64,000 nt of DNA. It comes from Galdieria partita (lineage: Eukaryota > Rhodophyta > Bangiophyceae > Galdieriales > Galdieriaceae). Each line of letters begins with the position of its first letter. Position 1 is the stretch's first letter. Location of the stretch: contig BQMJ01000070.1 in the NCBI GenBank assembly GCA_025991245.1, positions 1 through 64,000 on the forward strand, read 5' to 3'. The notes below the pieces were generated by a model. The model was not told the DNA's origin, made no database searches, and worked only from the letters and a program-made list of their open reading frames with translations. The position numbers and the translations under genes were made by a program. This document shows, in pieces, positions 22,485 through 34,496 of the stretch.

Positions 22485-24679
22485 TTGAAAGTTATTCTGG
22501 AAACAACGCAGTACCAAATATAACTGTTTTGGTATAAAAGCTGTACAGCTGTCAACAACGTTGCACATTTGATGATATCCAAACGAGTCAAAATTATCAA
22601 CGTGACATATCAACGTTGGAATAAACTATTGGATAACTTTGACACAAAAACAAATCCCACCTAGACTTGAACTATATGTTTTCAAACTGCACTTGTGTCG
22701 ACAGAGAATAATACACTGTTTTCTCGTTTCCGTTCCACGTGGTTTCCTAGCGTTGTTGTATACTATTGGATGAGAGTAATACAATGAATGCTAAATGCAA
22801 ACTACTCTCTAATTGCTTGTGTGGAGACTGAACGATGGATGATAATGTTGATACAAGTTGAGTATACTGTTGGAATATTACAGTGCTGCTGTATACTTTT
22901 GAGAAATGCTTCTTACAGACTATTCTCGGATATCTCCTTTAGTTTGGAGATTTCGCAAGAACAGTCTCCAATCAATCCCTTGAGTATTTGCCAAAAAGAA
23001 ATGCAGCATGACAAGGAGACCTTTAAGGACTTTTGTTTACAATCAATCATATTACACACCTAGTTGTGGTGAGTCGATCGTTTCCTTTAGACATATAACT
23101 TGTAAGGCTTCTCAATATGCCGACAGATATAGAATTCAAAATTTATCCTGTTCAGACTCCTTCCCAAACTCGAATATCTACTGCTTAGGTATTTCCCAAG
23201 GCACAATCTGTGGCCCATTATTTGGAAGTGTTGTATAAACTTTACGGTTTATGTTTAATGTTCTCGAAGTGCTGACGACTTTGCTTATTTAGTAATTGAA
23301 ACATCGCTGCTAGATCTAGACTTCAGTAGTCTTAAATGGAATTTTCAGTTGATAAGATCCCCCTGAAACACTTCAGATTTTAAACTTGTTAGACAATTAT
23401 GTTTTACTCACATATTATTATTCGACGAGATATTTTCAAAGCTCACAAGAGTTAAAGTTTGGTTCAAAGGCAAGTTCCTTCAATATTTTGTATTCAATTC
23501 GCGTGTTTCGCTCCTTGTAAGAGCAGTTTTTGAAAATTACAACTTCAGACACAGCTCAAACTACAGTAGCATGATTTTTCTCTATTGTCTCTTTTAGTAA
23601 TATGAGAGCAAACATATATCTGGCAAATGACTGCAATGACATAATGGAATTGCGTCTATTTCTGAATCCTTATCCAAGAATTCCACTCCTTATTTTGGGC
23701 TTTCAATGTGGTTCTTGCTTTGTCTTGTTTAGAGGCAACATGCTTGTATCTTTCTAAATAAAGCGGTTGCCATAAAAATTTATGTGATGTGAAAATGTTA
23801 TAGTCACTTGATTAGCAAAGTGTTGGCGCTTAGAAATGTTTATCTGGTAACGACTTTATTATCAAAAGTCAAATGATCTAAATAGTCTCAAGGAATCTTA
23901 GAAAGATTTGTATTTTCCGTGGCGCTATCGCTACTCAGACGGTATAGAATAACTCAGGATTGTTGTATATGTATTTTTATTGCAGCTGTTGAATGTTTCA
24001 AAAAGCAAAACAACATATATTACTCCGTTCTAATGAATGTCATATAATATACAAACAATAATAATTGTTAAATGTAACAATCATTATTGTCGTAGACCAG
24101 GGCCTTGCCTATAATGCACCGGTGTTCATTCTAACACCTTGTCCTTTCTAGCTATCAGTTTTAATCGACGAAGAAGCAACAAGGTTCATTGGATATTTAT
24201 ATTCAAATACGAGACAATTGATTCTCTAAGAGCTCCAACATTTCAAAAGACGTTATCTCCTTTCGCTCATTTTTGAAATGATGATATTTCCTATCTTTTC
24301 TTGTATAATGTTACCTCAACGAAACATCAACAAAGCTTTGCTAGTTCAACACTTAAACAAAGCAGCTTCCAATATGATTTTCGATACTTCAAAGTACTTC
24401 GAATTGACAACTTTGCTGTTCTTTGAAGTTATCGACAAGCTTCCTATGTAAAATTCACAAGATTGTTGGTTACCTACCAACAATATGTTGATAAACAAGA
24501 ATTCAAAAAACAAAGGAAAACCCCCGGGGAGTTAAAGTCAAGCCAACTTCTTTAGAGAAGTTAGCTAGGTTTTCTATATAAAACATCGTCATACTTTCTA
24601 GAGTGAGTATCTCGTGCTTGGCAATCGATGGAAGAATCAACGCTTGTTGCACTTGAATGTTTTGTTGGAGCGATCGGTG
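22485..24679. other. Subtelomere-to-core transition, no supportable gene
   Basis: 2.2 kb without a recognisable coding region. The first part could hold decayed remains of the NTPase 3' half, but I could not align it. A strong hairpin lies at 24056-24089 (separate entry). The last ~200 bp are the presumed promoter and 5' UTR of the WD40 gene. Confidence 0.5.
24056..24089. other. 15-bp inverted repeat with 4-nt loop
   Basis: Left arm CAATAATAATTGTTA (24056-24070), loop AATG, right arm TAACAATCATTATTG (24075-24089). The arms pair at 14 of 15 positions. It is AT-rich and lies in intergenic DNA ~590 bp before the WD40 gene. It could be a cruciform-prone site or the remnant of a small palindromic element. 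Confidence 0.7.
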
Positions 24680-27436
24680 ATGGAACAGATTTATGACAGT
24701 CTTACCGTTTCTGACGACAAAAACAGAGCAAAACATAGAATTATAAAAAGCAGACTTCGTAAAGTAGACGTTCAAATTGACACAAGTGAGAATTTACGTC
24801 ACAATGCAGGAATAGTTGTCGATCTTTCTTCCCTTTCACCTCCGTTAACAGATGACGACTGTGACACACTCGCCGTAGCAATTGTCAACACTGAGAAACC
24901 CAGGCTTTCTTATATAGAAACTTGGTCGTTCTGCCACAATCGCATCTCTTCTCGAGGAGCAACGAAACTTTTGGTGACTATTCGAAGCCTAGGCTTGGGC
25001 CCCTCAGTAGACTTCCGAGATAATCCTTTTATTGAGTATTTAGGTTGTCGTGATAAGGTTTCTGCAAGTTTAGGTCTAGCACCTTGTGAAGGAAGTGAAT
25101 GTCCTGTGAAAATTGTCCAAAACCAGATAGTTGCATGTAGAGGCAGTTCACAAGAGAAAGCTCCAATGAAAGCCTTGATATTAGATACTTGTCCCATATT
25201 TTCAGTAAGCAGTTGTATAGTCGAGATTATTGGAAAAATCGAAGCCCTGTCTTTGAGAAACACTCGGTTTTCTAGTTTGTGGTGTCTTTTGGAATTCTTA
25301 CGTCGAGTGCAACCTTATTTACTCTTTCTGCAACGTTTGCCTTGTAGGAAGAAGCAGTTTTTACGGTATGAAGCAGATAATTGTTGTTCAGCAGATGCGT
25401 CGGAAACAAGCCTATGTGTTGGTCGTGTAGCTTTAATGAGGGACAGTTTGGTTGACGAGCCACATAGTCTTTCTGAAAAGTCTTTGTCAGAAGAAAATTT
25501 CATAAACGCTGTACCAGGAAACCACATATGTCCTCAGTATCCACAGTTTTTTAGCTCTAGAAGGTTTGTGGATAGTTCTGGTTTACACCGAGTCATGAGG
25601 CGTTTTTCTTCGAATGACAGTGACTCTGACAGTTTTGCTAGCTCACAAGAAGGAATGGCAAATATTTCTGCTATGATGGATGTATCAACTCATAGGAGTG
25701 AGTTTCAAACCATATCTTCAGAGCAATCAGTTGAAAACCTTGCACAATTGCCAACTAGCGTTCCTAGTAGTCAGAATTTTCCTTTAGTGACGAGTCGTCA
25801 TTCCTCCCAGCGTCTTACATGTAACACAGCGGAAGATACTGAAGAAAGAAATGACTGCTCTTCGACCGAATTGTCTTCTGTCAAGTTTAGACATTCTGGG
25901 GATTCCGTTTCATCTAATTATACTCGGTGGAGAAGATATTTTACGCTGATGCAGAATACAGAAGAAGAAGAAGAAGAAGATTCCTTGCTTCGGCAAACAC
26001 CAGTTTGTGATCATTCTACTTATTGCGAATTCTTTATTGCTCTTTGTCCTTTTTTGCAGGTAATTAATGAAATGGAGATAGATGAGGAGGATCGAAGATA
26101 CGCTCAAAAAGTAGTTGTGAAACACTTCCAAATTCTTGCTTACAAGGACGTTTGCAACCTGAATATTTTAGATAATCTTTCAAAGCGACAATTAGGCATC
26201 AAAAAAGGACAAGTATCGGGGGATCATCATCGACCTGCTGGTATTGATGAAAAGGAGCAGTTGCCTTGGTTTCCAAATGAAAAGAAGCAACTTTACAATG
26301 GACATTCATCGCATTTTGAAAAGTGCTGCTTATCAGCCTTGACCAATTCACGGACGACAATTCACTGCAGTCGTATCTGCCATGTGCCTTATAGAGCGAG
26401 GCAATTCGAATATCATCCCTTCATTCCAGAACTAATGGCCGTTGGGACAGTGGATGGAGAAGTTCTTCTTTTAGATCATGAAAGACAACATTTGTTAGGA
26501 TGCACAAGGGTTAATAGTCGAGAAAACGAAACTATCTTAGCCCTTTGTTGGTTGCCGAGTTACCCTGAGAAACTTTTAGTCGGAAGTGATCATGGTACTA
26601 TTCAACTGCTTGATATTTCTAGTCGTGATTCCCAAGATGTAGATTTTCAGTGTGTTCGCGCTTTTGAAAATTTCGAGTTACAGACATCATTGCATGCAAA
26701 CTGCACAAGCCAGTTCTTTCTTACCAGCGGTTATTCTACGGATATAGGAGTTTATGATATTCGAACTGGCATAAAAGTTCAAACACTGAAAGAGTGTCAC
26801 TCAGAACATATCAATGTTACAAGATTTTCGAATCTGTCACCATTTTTGTTCGCAACATCATCTTTTGATCGAAGTATTAAGCTATTCGATATTCGAGAAC
26901 CGCCAGTAAATGGAAGACAAATGCCGATATTTGTACGTTCTAGTCGTATGGGTACTGTAATGGTTTGTTTTTCTCCTGATGATAGTTATTTGTTGAGTTC
27001 TGCTATTGACAATGAAGTTTATCAGTATACGGTGTCGGATGGACGACTTCATACTCATTTTCCTATACCTCAAACGCGTTCGAGTTATAATTATACTCGT
27101 TCATATTATATGAATGGAAAGGATTATATGATAACCGGCTCATGTGAAGAGAAAGTTGTTCGTATCTATTCTACGATGAGTGGCAAATTGTTTCGTGAAG
27201 TTGAGATGAACACTTCATCATCGTCGGGGCAGAGCAATCAAGTACATACTATTCTTTCAAAGGAATCTCCATACATTCAAAGTTTACGTGGTGATCCATT
27301 TCAACCCTTTAGTTTTTCTGTATTATTATCTCATTGTAGACTTTCTATCCCCGGCGAAATCATTAAAGTAGAAATGCTGAAGAGTTTTGATGAGAAATGG
27401 TTTGATAGAGGTTTGAGTTGTAGAGGAGGCGCATGA
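24680..27436 (+). CDS. Large WD40-repeat protein with leucine-rich N-terminal region
   Basis: 918 residues, uninterrupted by introns; the first in-frame ATG is at 24680. The N-terminal ~130 residues contain LRR-like stretches (VVDLSSLSPPLTDDD, then FCHNRISSRGATKLL). The middle (~300-480) is Ser/Thr-rich with an acidic TEEEEEED run. The C-terminal ~350 residues carry WD-type blades: LMAVGTVDGEVLLLD, LLVGSDHGTIQLLD, FATSSFDRSIKLFDIR and YLLSSAIDNEVYQY. This is probably a scaffold, possibly a substrate receptor of a DCX-type ubiquitin ligase or another nuclear complex; the fold is clear but the partner is not. It marks the inner edge of the subtelomere. Confidence 0.8.
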   Translation: MEQIYDSLTVSDDKNRAKHRIIKSRLRKVDVQIDTSENLRHNAGIVVDLSSLSPPLTDDDCDTLAVAIVNTEKPRLSYIETWSFCHNRISSRGATKLLVTIRSLGLGPSVDFRDNPFIEYLGCRDKVSASLGLAPCEGSECPVKIVQNQIVACRGSSQEKAPMKALILDTCPIFSVSSCIVEIIGKIEALSLRNTRFSSLWCLLEFLRRVQPYLLFLQRLPCRKKQFLRYEADNCCSADASETSLCVGRVALMRDSLVDEPHSLSEKSLSEENFINAVPGNHICPQYPQFFSSRRFVDSSGLHRVMRRFSSNDSDSDSFASSQEGMANISAMMDVSTHRSEFQTISSEQSVENLAQLPTSVPSSQNFPLVTSRHSSQRLTCNTAEDTEERNDCSSTELSSVKFRHSGDSVSSNYTRWRRYFTLMQNTEEEEEEDSLLRQTPVCDHSTYCEFFIALCPFLQVINEMEIDEEDRRYAQKVVVKHFQILAYKDVCNLNILDNLSKRQLGIKKGQVSGDHHRPAGIDEKEQLPWFPNEKKQLYNGHSSHFEKCCLSALTNSRTTIHCSRICHVPYRARQFEYHPFIPELMAVGTVDGEVLLLDHERQHLLGCTRVNSRENETILALCWLPSYPEKLLVGSDHGTIQLLDISSRDSQDVDFQCVRAFENFELQTSLHANCTSQFFLTSGYSTDIGVYDIRTGIKVQTLKECHSEHINVTRFSNLSPFLFATSSFDRSIKLFDIREPPVNGRQMPIFVRSSRMGTVMVCFSPDDSYLLSSAIDNEVYQYTVSDGRLHTHFPIPQTRSSYNYTRSYYMNGKDYMITGSCEEKVVRIYSTMSGKLFREVEMNTSSSSGQSNQVHTILSKESPYIQSLRGDPFQPFSFSVLLSHCRLSIPGEIIKVEMLKSFDEKWFDRGLSCRGGA

Positions 27437-30400
27437 TCATTTATTGGATTGTGAAGAAAGTTTCTAGAGTGAACTAAAACTATTTTTATGAGAAATGAAT
27501 AGAGAAGCTAACTTGATTGGAAACATTTTTGGAGAGCACAAAGAATATTGTTACTAATCTGTCAGCGTTTGCAAATGGTTTCTGTATTGAAACTTGCTTA
27601 TGCACCTAAGAAGTATCGTAAGTGTAGATAATTTAGAGAGAACTTATGATGGCTATATTTTCCTTATTATGAAATTACTTTGCTGCAGGGTTTTGAAAGT
27701 CTCGCATTTGCTGTCATTTTTGGTTGACCAAAGTACTATATTTGCTGTGGTAAAGTCAGACCTTCTAGAAATGTCTTTAAGCAATTTTAAGGACACAAAC
27801 ACATTTGAGACACCTTAGAGGATCACCTTTTACAACTCAGTTATTATGTATCGTTAACTGCTTTGAGAAGAGACGATTGCCAGTTCATTTCAGTTCAATA
27901 TTGAGATATTCTAGTCGTGAAATCATTCATAAGAAATACTAGCTCGCCAAAAGTAGACTCTGAAGAAAAACTAAAGGTATCATGTAGTTATTACAACAAG
28001 TAACTACTGGATTCAAAATTAAGTGTCGAAAGAGCCACATGCATTGAGCAGAGTAAAACCATATTTGCCGCTAACTGTCACAACTCAATGTATTTGAATT
28101 TAAACAGTTACAAATCATTTCAACTTTATATACAAACAGAAATTGTGGCAGTTTTAAATCGTATTCCGATTAGAATACAACAACAGGACTTGATTTTTTT
28201 TCCTGACTTTTTAAAGCAAAAAGTCTTGCTCAATATAAGCTAGATTACTTGTCTTGTTCTCGACTTGGCCAAATTGATTCGGAAAACTCAAATACATTTT
28301 TTCATTTTTCAAATGGTGCTACGAATGAAAGAAACTTTTCATTCTATTGAAAGCAAAACAAACATAACAGGTCCAATTGAGGAAGACGTTGAAAGAGTAG
28401 GTTGAATTTAAAAGACGCGCAAGCACAATATAGTTGTACATTGTCCCGATAAGAACATCAAACCAATTGAGTATCAAAATGTTGTCAATCTCTTTCAGAA
28501 TGTCCTTATTTACATATTGAAAGTGTCCACTGTTATAAGATTGGAGACGGCACCTTGTCTAGACTTCCTGTCACTTGAGTTCTTGTACCTTCAAAGAATA
28601 CCTTCTATCTTGATATATTTGAAAACAGCATCAATTGCAAAGAGTGTTGCATCTCTCTTGTAAGGTAATCCTACTAGTTCACAATCCATCTCCCATTCCC
28701 ATCTTTGTCGAACTTTTCCGTTCGGGTAACAGGAAGTGCTCAAAAGTATCAGAGATTGGCAAAAGATTGGTTGAAATCTCTCCACTTTTATTGTAAAAAA
28801 AACCTCTCTTCTACAGTATCTGCAAATCCATTGAGTCATTCACTTTAACTGCAACTCCAAGGAACAAGACATCAACTAAGGCTTCTCCTTGAGAAACGGC
28901 GGAATCCATTTTAGATTGAAAGAACACTCAGTTTCAGCAAGTCCTCTCTTGGAAAGAGACGTCCCTACTTTAGAGTTTGCCTCATCTTTAGTAAGTGGTC
29001 ATTTTTTTATTCTCGAGGAGAAAAAATGAAACTTGAATGTTTGAAAGTGAATTGAAAGATCTACTGCTTGGTTTCGAGTACCATTCTGTTGCATTACTGA
29101 AAATCTTGAAATACAGAGCGTAAGGATATATGACCAAAAATATTTTTCAAATGTCTTTTTTAAATTTATCTTTAATACGCATTGAATTATCTCGAGTAAA
29201 ACACGCATTGTACAAATCAAATATTGAGTCTCTGAATGAATCACATAGTTTTTAAATAGTTGCCTCTAAAATGTTTTTTATTCTTAAAACTTCCTATATA
29301 AAAGCCCCTGATGACCATTTTGTATCGGTAACTATAAAAGCAATGATCAAAATAGTTTCGAGGACATTGTTTTGTTCTAAAGTAGAGCCTTAGTTTTTCC
29401 AATAACGATTTGATTCATTATAATGACAACAGACTTTTTATAAGATTCCAAACACTTCAAGGATTGAAGTGTGATAGAAGAAAGGCAATGGTCGCCTCAG
29501 ATATAACTGAGGTTTGGTAAACTCTCCTATTTTTTATCGATACCAAATGAAGCAGCCGAAATCTCCAAGTTAATGCTCTTCTTCCTCTAATACGAACAAT
29601 GCTTAAATTTCATTATTCATAGAACGTTATTTTAGATTTACCAGGATTTCGTAAATACAACAGTGTTCCAACTGATGATACAATTTGGTCTTTTTGTGCA
29701 TTCAGGTTTAAAACATTTTCTATAACAGAAGAAATTGCAATAAAAATAGGAGTTATAACTGTATGAGACCTGTCATACCTAAGACATCTCCGTTTAGAAG
29801 ACTGCTCATTATATTCAACCTTCTTTGATAATGATTTATATGCAGATAACAGGCGAAGGATCAATAGAAAAACCATTATAAAAAAGAACAAATAAGCTGA
29901 TCAAGTTCAATAAGTGCTCCTATCAGCGTTCAATCTAGCTAACTCTGTATTAGTTTTCTCTATTGTCCACTCGCATTTGCTGGAGCTGATGTCAAATCTA
30001 TTTTGTGTCATTCTTGACATATCTTTCCTGGGAATTTACGCTTTATTCAGAAAGGCAAGTTTCCACTCGTCTTTTTCTTCAACTACAAGTTCTCTTCTCC
30101 TCCAGTTTCTAACTTATTAGATAAAATAGGGGAACATTAACGAGAATGGAAAGTCAGGAAACGAATCCCTAATAGGTTGAAGTGGAAAACGTTCATCAGT
30201 TTATAGCTTTAATATCTGTCCCTTTCCACTATCTTTGCGTCATAGTGTCTCAAAGCTTCGACAATTAGATTTATCTCACATAAACAAGTTGTCTTCTTTT
30301 ATGTTCTTGATCCTTTCAAGTCTTATTTTCCTCCCTTTTTATAAGTTTCTATGTTTTACAGATAAGATCCATATTCAAAAAACTAAGAATAATTATTAGA

Positions 30401-31580
30401 GAGGTTGTTGTGAGGACTTTCTGCTCACAGTGTCGGATTTGAGGTTTTTTCAATTTTAAGGAATTAAAAAATACCTAAGGGCTTGCAACGTAACCTCGTG
30501 TCTTTATGAAACGAATAAATCCATCCCTAAAAGTAAGTGTTTATGAATGGCTTTATGGATTAAGCTATGGTTTTGAAGTGTCTGCTGAAACTTATTATTT
30601 ATCAATGCCAACCAATACAAGATATTGTAAAGAAAAAAAGTCAAGATTCCTCGATGTCAACTTGTTGCAGAAGTTATTTGTGGATTGCCTCTAAATTTCA
30701 ATAAGGAAGGCAAATATATCCCGTTGCTCTGGTGGACTATATGAAAAGTGCATATGCAATCAAAAAAAATACTTCCTATGGAAAAAATATCCACAGGTAG
30801 GAGTTTAACAATGTATTGTTTTACAGTTTTTAGGATTGGATGAATCCTCTCTGGTTAGAAAGACGAACGTATTCGTAAATTTTCCATTTCGTTAGATATA
30901 ATTGATTCGTTATTTGGAGCATAATGTGATATCAACAATGGCTTACTATGTCCTGGAATCCTTTATCTTAATTTTGCTTACTTCCTACAATAAAGAAGAA
31001 ACGAAAGAAGTCAGGAGACGGAACTAATTCCAAGATCACCTTTCGAAACAGAGAGAAGACTGTTGATCTTTCCTTTTCCCTATGAACTATTTAAGTATTG
31101 ATTTACTTATCTCTACTCGTTGAGAAAGGAGGAATGAGTTGTGTATTTAATCTTTTTATATGAATGATACATTCTATTAAAAGTTTTATGTACTTGAACA
31201 GGTTTCGTCCCATATAGTTATTCACGATTGAGTCTGTCAATGATATCAGAAGGAATATGGTTTAATTGAATAAAGCTATTGTTCTATTTTGTACACAAAA
31301 TACATTCATAAATAGAAGAAAAATAATATCAAAGGTTTCCAAGTTTCGTTTTCCATGAAATCGAAAAATGAGTCGATGCACTTTTCTCTTTTTTTAACAA
31401 CTGCTGTCTCCATTTTCTATGGAAAGATATTTTTAAAGTTGAAGAATCACTCATTTCAATGATTAAGATAGAACAAGTTAAAGATATTTTAGGAATGCAG
31501 CAAAGTCTGAAAACTTCCATCTAACTAAATTGAAGCGGGAGGTTTCTACAAGTTACCAAGCAATTCCTTCCATTCACAAT
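27437..31580. other. 4.1 kb gap with weak coding hints only
   Basis: The longest gene-poor stretch outside the subtelomere. Short frames with some protein-like composition exist on the minus strand (28594-28909 and 29613-29891), and an ATG-started 62-codon frame lies at 30506-30694 on the plus strand. None has a recognisable domain. The rest is AT-rich without repeats or RNA genes that I can identify. Confidence 0.5.
28594..28909 (-). CDS. Possible small gene, unrecognised
   Basis: An ATG at 28909 opens a frame (MDSAVSQGEALVDVLFLG) running to a stop at 28811. A second minus-strand frame covers ~28594-28780 with protein-like composition (RWEWEMDCELVGLPYKR, then FAIDAVFKYIKI). The two are in different frames and could be exons around a short intron (a GTAGAAGAG-type donor, T-rich middle), but I could not fix the junction. 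No family recognised. It may be a decayed gene. Confidence 0.25.
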
Positions 31581-32800
31581 ATGCCATTCACAAAGAGTGC
31601 TTTGGGAATTGTTTTGTTACTACTTGTAGCAGTCTTGTGGGTTTCGTCGAGTTTTCTGATTCAGTACATTTTCGGAGAAGTGAACTACGATAAACCATTG
31701 TTTCTTACATATATTTCTACATCGTTCTTCTCCCTTTATTTGCTTCCAGTTTGTTGTAGGTGGGTTTACAACAAGCACAAGAAACTCGGCTCCACTGCAG
31801 ATATAAATAGATTAACTGAGGAAGAAACTGCAGTGAATATACAAAAGGAAGAATTCTCCCATACTGCAGATTCGTCTCCTTATCAAGTTGGAGTGCTAAC
31901 AACGTCGCCGACAGAGTTAGCAATTTCAAGTCATTCCACGTTGAGAAACTATGTCTTGAATATTCTACAGTTTGGTTTGCTCTGGCTAACAGCCAACTAT
32001 GTTTTCAATTTGGCTTTAGATCGGACATCTGTTGCTTCCAATAGTATACTGTCAACTCTCTCTAGTGTTTTCACATTGTTTCTTGCCTCATATTTTCAAA
32101 TAGAAAGGTTATCTTGGCTCAAATTTGGATACGTCCTTCTCAAGTAAGTCATTGATAAGTTATATAGTACAATAATAACTGGAAGTCAGTTTTGTTGGAG
32201 TTGTCTTTGTAACTTGGTCAGATAGTGCTTTACGAGGAAGTCGTACCCTTATCGGTGATTGTTTTAGTATACTTTCAGCACTTTTATATTCTTTCTATGT
32301 CTTATTTCTGCAAGTAAGATTACTTCATTCTAGTCCTTTAGACATTTCGGAATTATTCGGTAGGTTTTTGGGTGAGTCTCGTGAGATTGGTTGTTTATAG
32401 AGAAGATTTAGGCTGGATGGGACTGTTGATGATGATATGCTTAGTTCCTGTTATGTTTCTATGGAATATTTTAGGTTTTGAGAAATTTGTTCTTCCTTCT
32501 TTCAGATCGTCCTTATTCTTGATAATGAATGCATTGATAGGAACTGTACTATCAGACTATTTGTGGGCGTTGGCAGTTGTTTTTACTAGTCCTGTATTGG
32601 CGACTATGGCATTATCATTAACTATTCCGTTGTCAACTGTAGTAGATAATCTGCAGGGTAAAGCCTTCTTTTCTTCGACATACGTATTGGGGGCATTTTG
32701 TGTCTTCTCAGGGTTCGTTGGTCTTGCGTGGGAGAATCGCAAAGAGGAACTGTCGCGAGATGAAACTCCTAACCAAGTGGAGGAATCTTCGATTGAGTGA
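31581..32800 (+). CDS. SLC35F-type drug/metabolite transporter
   Basis: Three exons (31581-32143, 32190-32359, 32406-32800) joined by two 46-nt GT-AG introns give 375 residues. The start is the first ATG (MPFTKSALG). Ten hydrophobic segments are likely. The last exon has the family stretch NALIGTVLSDYLWALAV followed by TSPVLATMALSLTIPLS, typical of the SLC35F3/F5 (DUF914) branch of the DMT superfamily. Members include thiamine and vacuolar/Golgi metabolite carriers; the substrate here cannot be read from sequence. A hydrophilic loop lies between TM2 and TM3 (~residues 65-120). The second intron's acceptor was chosen to keep frame; the AG 4 nt upstream is the alternative. Confidence 0.85.
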
Positions 32801-33414
32801 TCCTTTTAGATGAAGTAGTTCCAATTGAAGCATGGAAGAGAATGAATTTCCTTGAACAAGCACTCAAGTTGTAGAGTAAATGAAACAAGCACGTAAGATA
32901 AATTGGTTGAGATGGTATTAGCAAAGACCTGTAGATAAAAACTAGACTATTCGTGCTATTTAAATGAAAATAAGTTGTCTTTGTCTGAAAACTACGTTGA
33001 AATGGTTACTTTTCATATATACAGAACAATACCATGATACGGATGTACTTCTGAACATACGCACGATCTCAGGATCCGTTATAACTTCTAACTCACTTGC
33101 TAGCATGGAATTCAAGGCTCCATTTCATTTCCACATAGACATATACAAATAGAGGTGCTATACTCGTCAATACTTGGCTATCTTTTTCAATATATCCGTA
33201 AGACAGCCGACACTTCCATCGAACCACTCAAATGAAACAAATCCGAACTGCGTAAAGTTGAGACAGTTTCTCCACAACATTATCTGAATTTCTTTTTCTA
33301 CATTAGATACTGTTAAAAGAGCTTTCTATCACACAATACGAACAGTCGTTGTATATAATATCAGATAAACTGGAATTAAAAAGTTGCTCATTCTAAAATG
33401 AAAAAAATATACCA
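32801..33414. other. Intergenic, convergent gene ends
   Basis: 614 bp between the 3' ends of the SLC35F-type gene (+) and a dioxygenase gene (-). It presumably contains both 3' UTRs. I see no gene, repeat or structured element here. Confidence 0.5.
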
Positions 33415-34496
33415 TCAACTTGCAATGCGAGTAAGCCTAATACTTTCGAGTTCTTCTTCTACTTGCTCTCCGGCATAAATAGGTGGGTACCAATCCGCTT
33501 GAATACCACGAGAAAAATCGCCAACAGGTTGAAGAACTCGATCGGGCTCCACATGAACATACATAGTAGGGTGAACAGCCCACAAAGACTCATTTCTTTC
33601 TTTTCTAATTTTGACAGCTGTACAAGTATTCTCCGAAACAACAATCTCATAGTATCCTTTTTTAATATATCCTCCAGTAAGATAGTCCAATTGAGCACCA
33701 GCTTGAACAAGTAAACAACCTTTAGGTATCTTACAGGGTATACGTTCGCCTTCAGAAGTCCATAAATAAAGTCCAGGAAAACGTGAACGACCATGAATAG
33801 TTAGAAAACTAATATCATAGTGAAAACCTGCGAGAACTGTTCCAGGCTTAGTTCCATACAAATTAAGGTCAGAACCAGTAGGTGATAACAAGTGTGTACC
33901 AAACCGAATAAGATTGGGTAGAGTTGAAGACTGCAAACCTAAACCAATACTCAACATCTCTGAAACTGTAAAAACAGAGTCCAACAGCTTTTGACCCCAA
34001 CTATCCATAACTTGTCTCCACTGTGGAAAGTTTTCTGGAATAACAGGTTCTGCTAATAACTCTGGAAACTTGGTATATTCTCTTCTAGCTCCAATTCTCC
34101 AATGGAACCGCCACTTCTTATCAGGGCCATCGAAAGGAGTAGGCATGTTGTCCGCAGTAAGTAAAGTTAACTCCTCGGACACATCTCTTGGAAATTCTGT
34201 TAGCTCTGGAGTAATCCCCACCTAAAACCACTGTCATAATGCATCAAAATAGCTCCTTTTTCTACTACCTGGTAGTGCAGTTCAACTCTGGAGTCGTTCA
34301 TTTTCAATTCTCTAGGCTGTTCAAAATATCGTTCCATCAGGTCCAAATATTTCTCGTTTTCCCTCTCATCAAGTCTCCCGTCTCTTATTACAACTGCTCC
34401 ATATGTATGAAAAGCGTCGGCTAATGAAGAGCAATCGTCGAAACGGTTTCCAGAGTTTTCTAAAAACTTGTCCAAAGAAAACACAGGCAGCTTCAT
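33415..34496 (-). CDS. 2-oxoglutarate/Fe(II) dioxygenase paralogue lacking the distal histidine (possible pseudoenzyme)
   Basis: Exon 1 34269-34496, intron 34222-34268 (47 nt), exon 2 33415-34221; 344 residues. It belongs to the isopenicillin N synthase-like family: an N-terminal YGAVVIRD stretch and the strongly conserved KWRFHWRIGARRE, GFHYDISFLTIHGRSRFPGL and GCLLVQAGAQLDYLTGG blocks. The HxD pair (HYD) is present. The expected distal ligand, which is His in the paralogue's GYHEV, is Tyr here (GYYEI). The later RxS motif (RVS in the paralogue) reads AVH. Both the iron site and the 2-oxoglutarate-binding pair are therefore altered. The central 491 bp are almost identical to the paralogue at 37.3-37.8 kb, which points to gene conversion. 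Confidence 0.85.
33653..34143. repeat. Near-identical inverted repeat arm A (dioxygenase core)
   Basis: Reverse complement of 37305-37795. I compared the segments line by line and found 491 positions with two mismatches, three bases apart (plus-copy positions 37343 and 37346). The 449 bp of 33653-34101 match perfectly. Outside the tract the coding sequences diverge sharply, including exon 1. Confidence 0.9.

Noticed and set aside
1-24600. LTR elements, reverse transcriptase, integrase or capsid-type genes in the subtelomere
   Set aside because: I looked for polymerase and integrase motifs and for flanking terminal repeats and saw none; repeats here are telomere-derived units and the NTPase-associated module.
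24614-24679. Upstream extension of the WD40 protein to a GTG codon
   Set aside because: An in-frame ATG is available at 24680 and nuclear genes rarely start on GTG; the same reasoning moved starts for the NTPase, SLC35F-type, MFS, polymerase, TPR, PCCB and NST genes.
29613-29891. Minus-strand 92-codon frame with a hydrophobic start
   Set aside because: A continuation across a splice-like donor runs into a stop in every choice I tried; kept only as a weak hint in the 27.4-31.6 kb gap.
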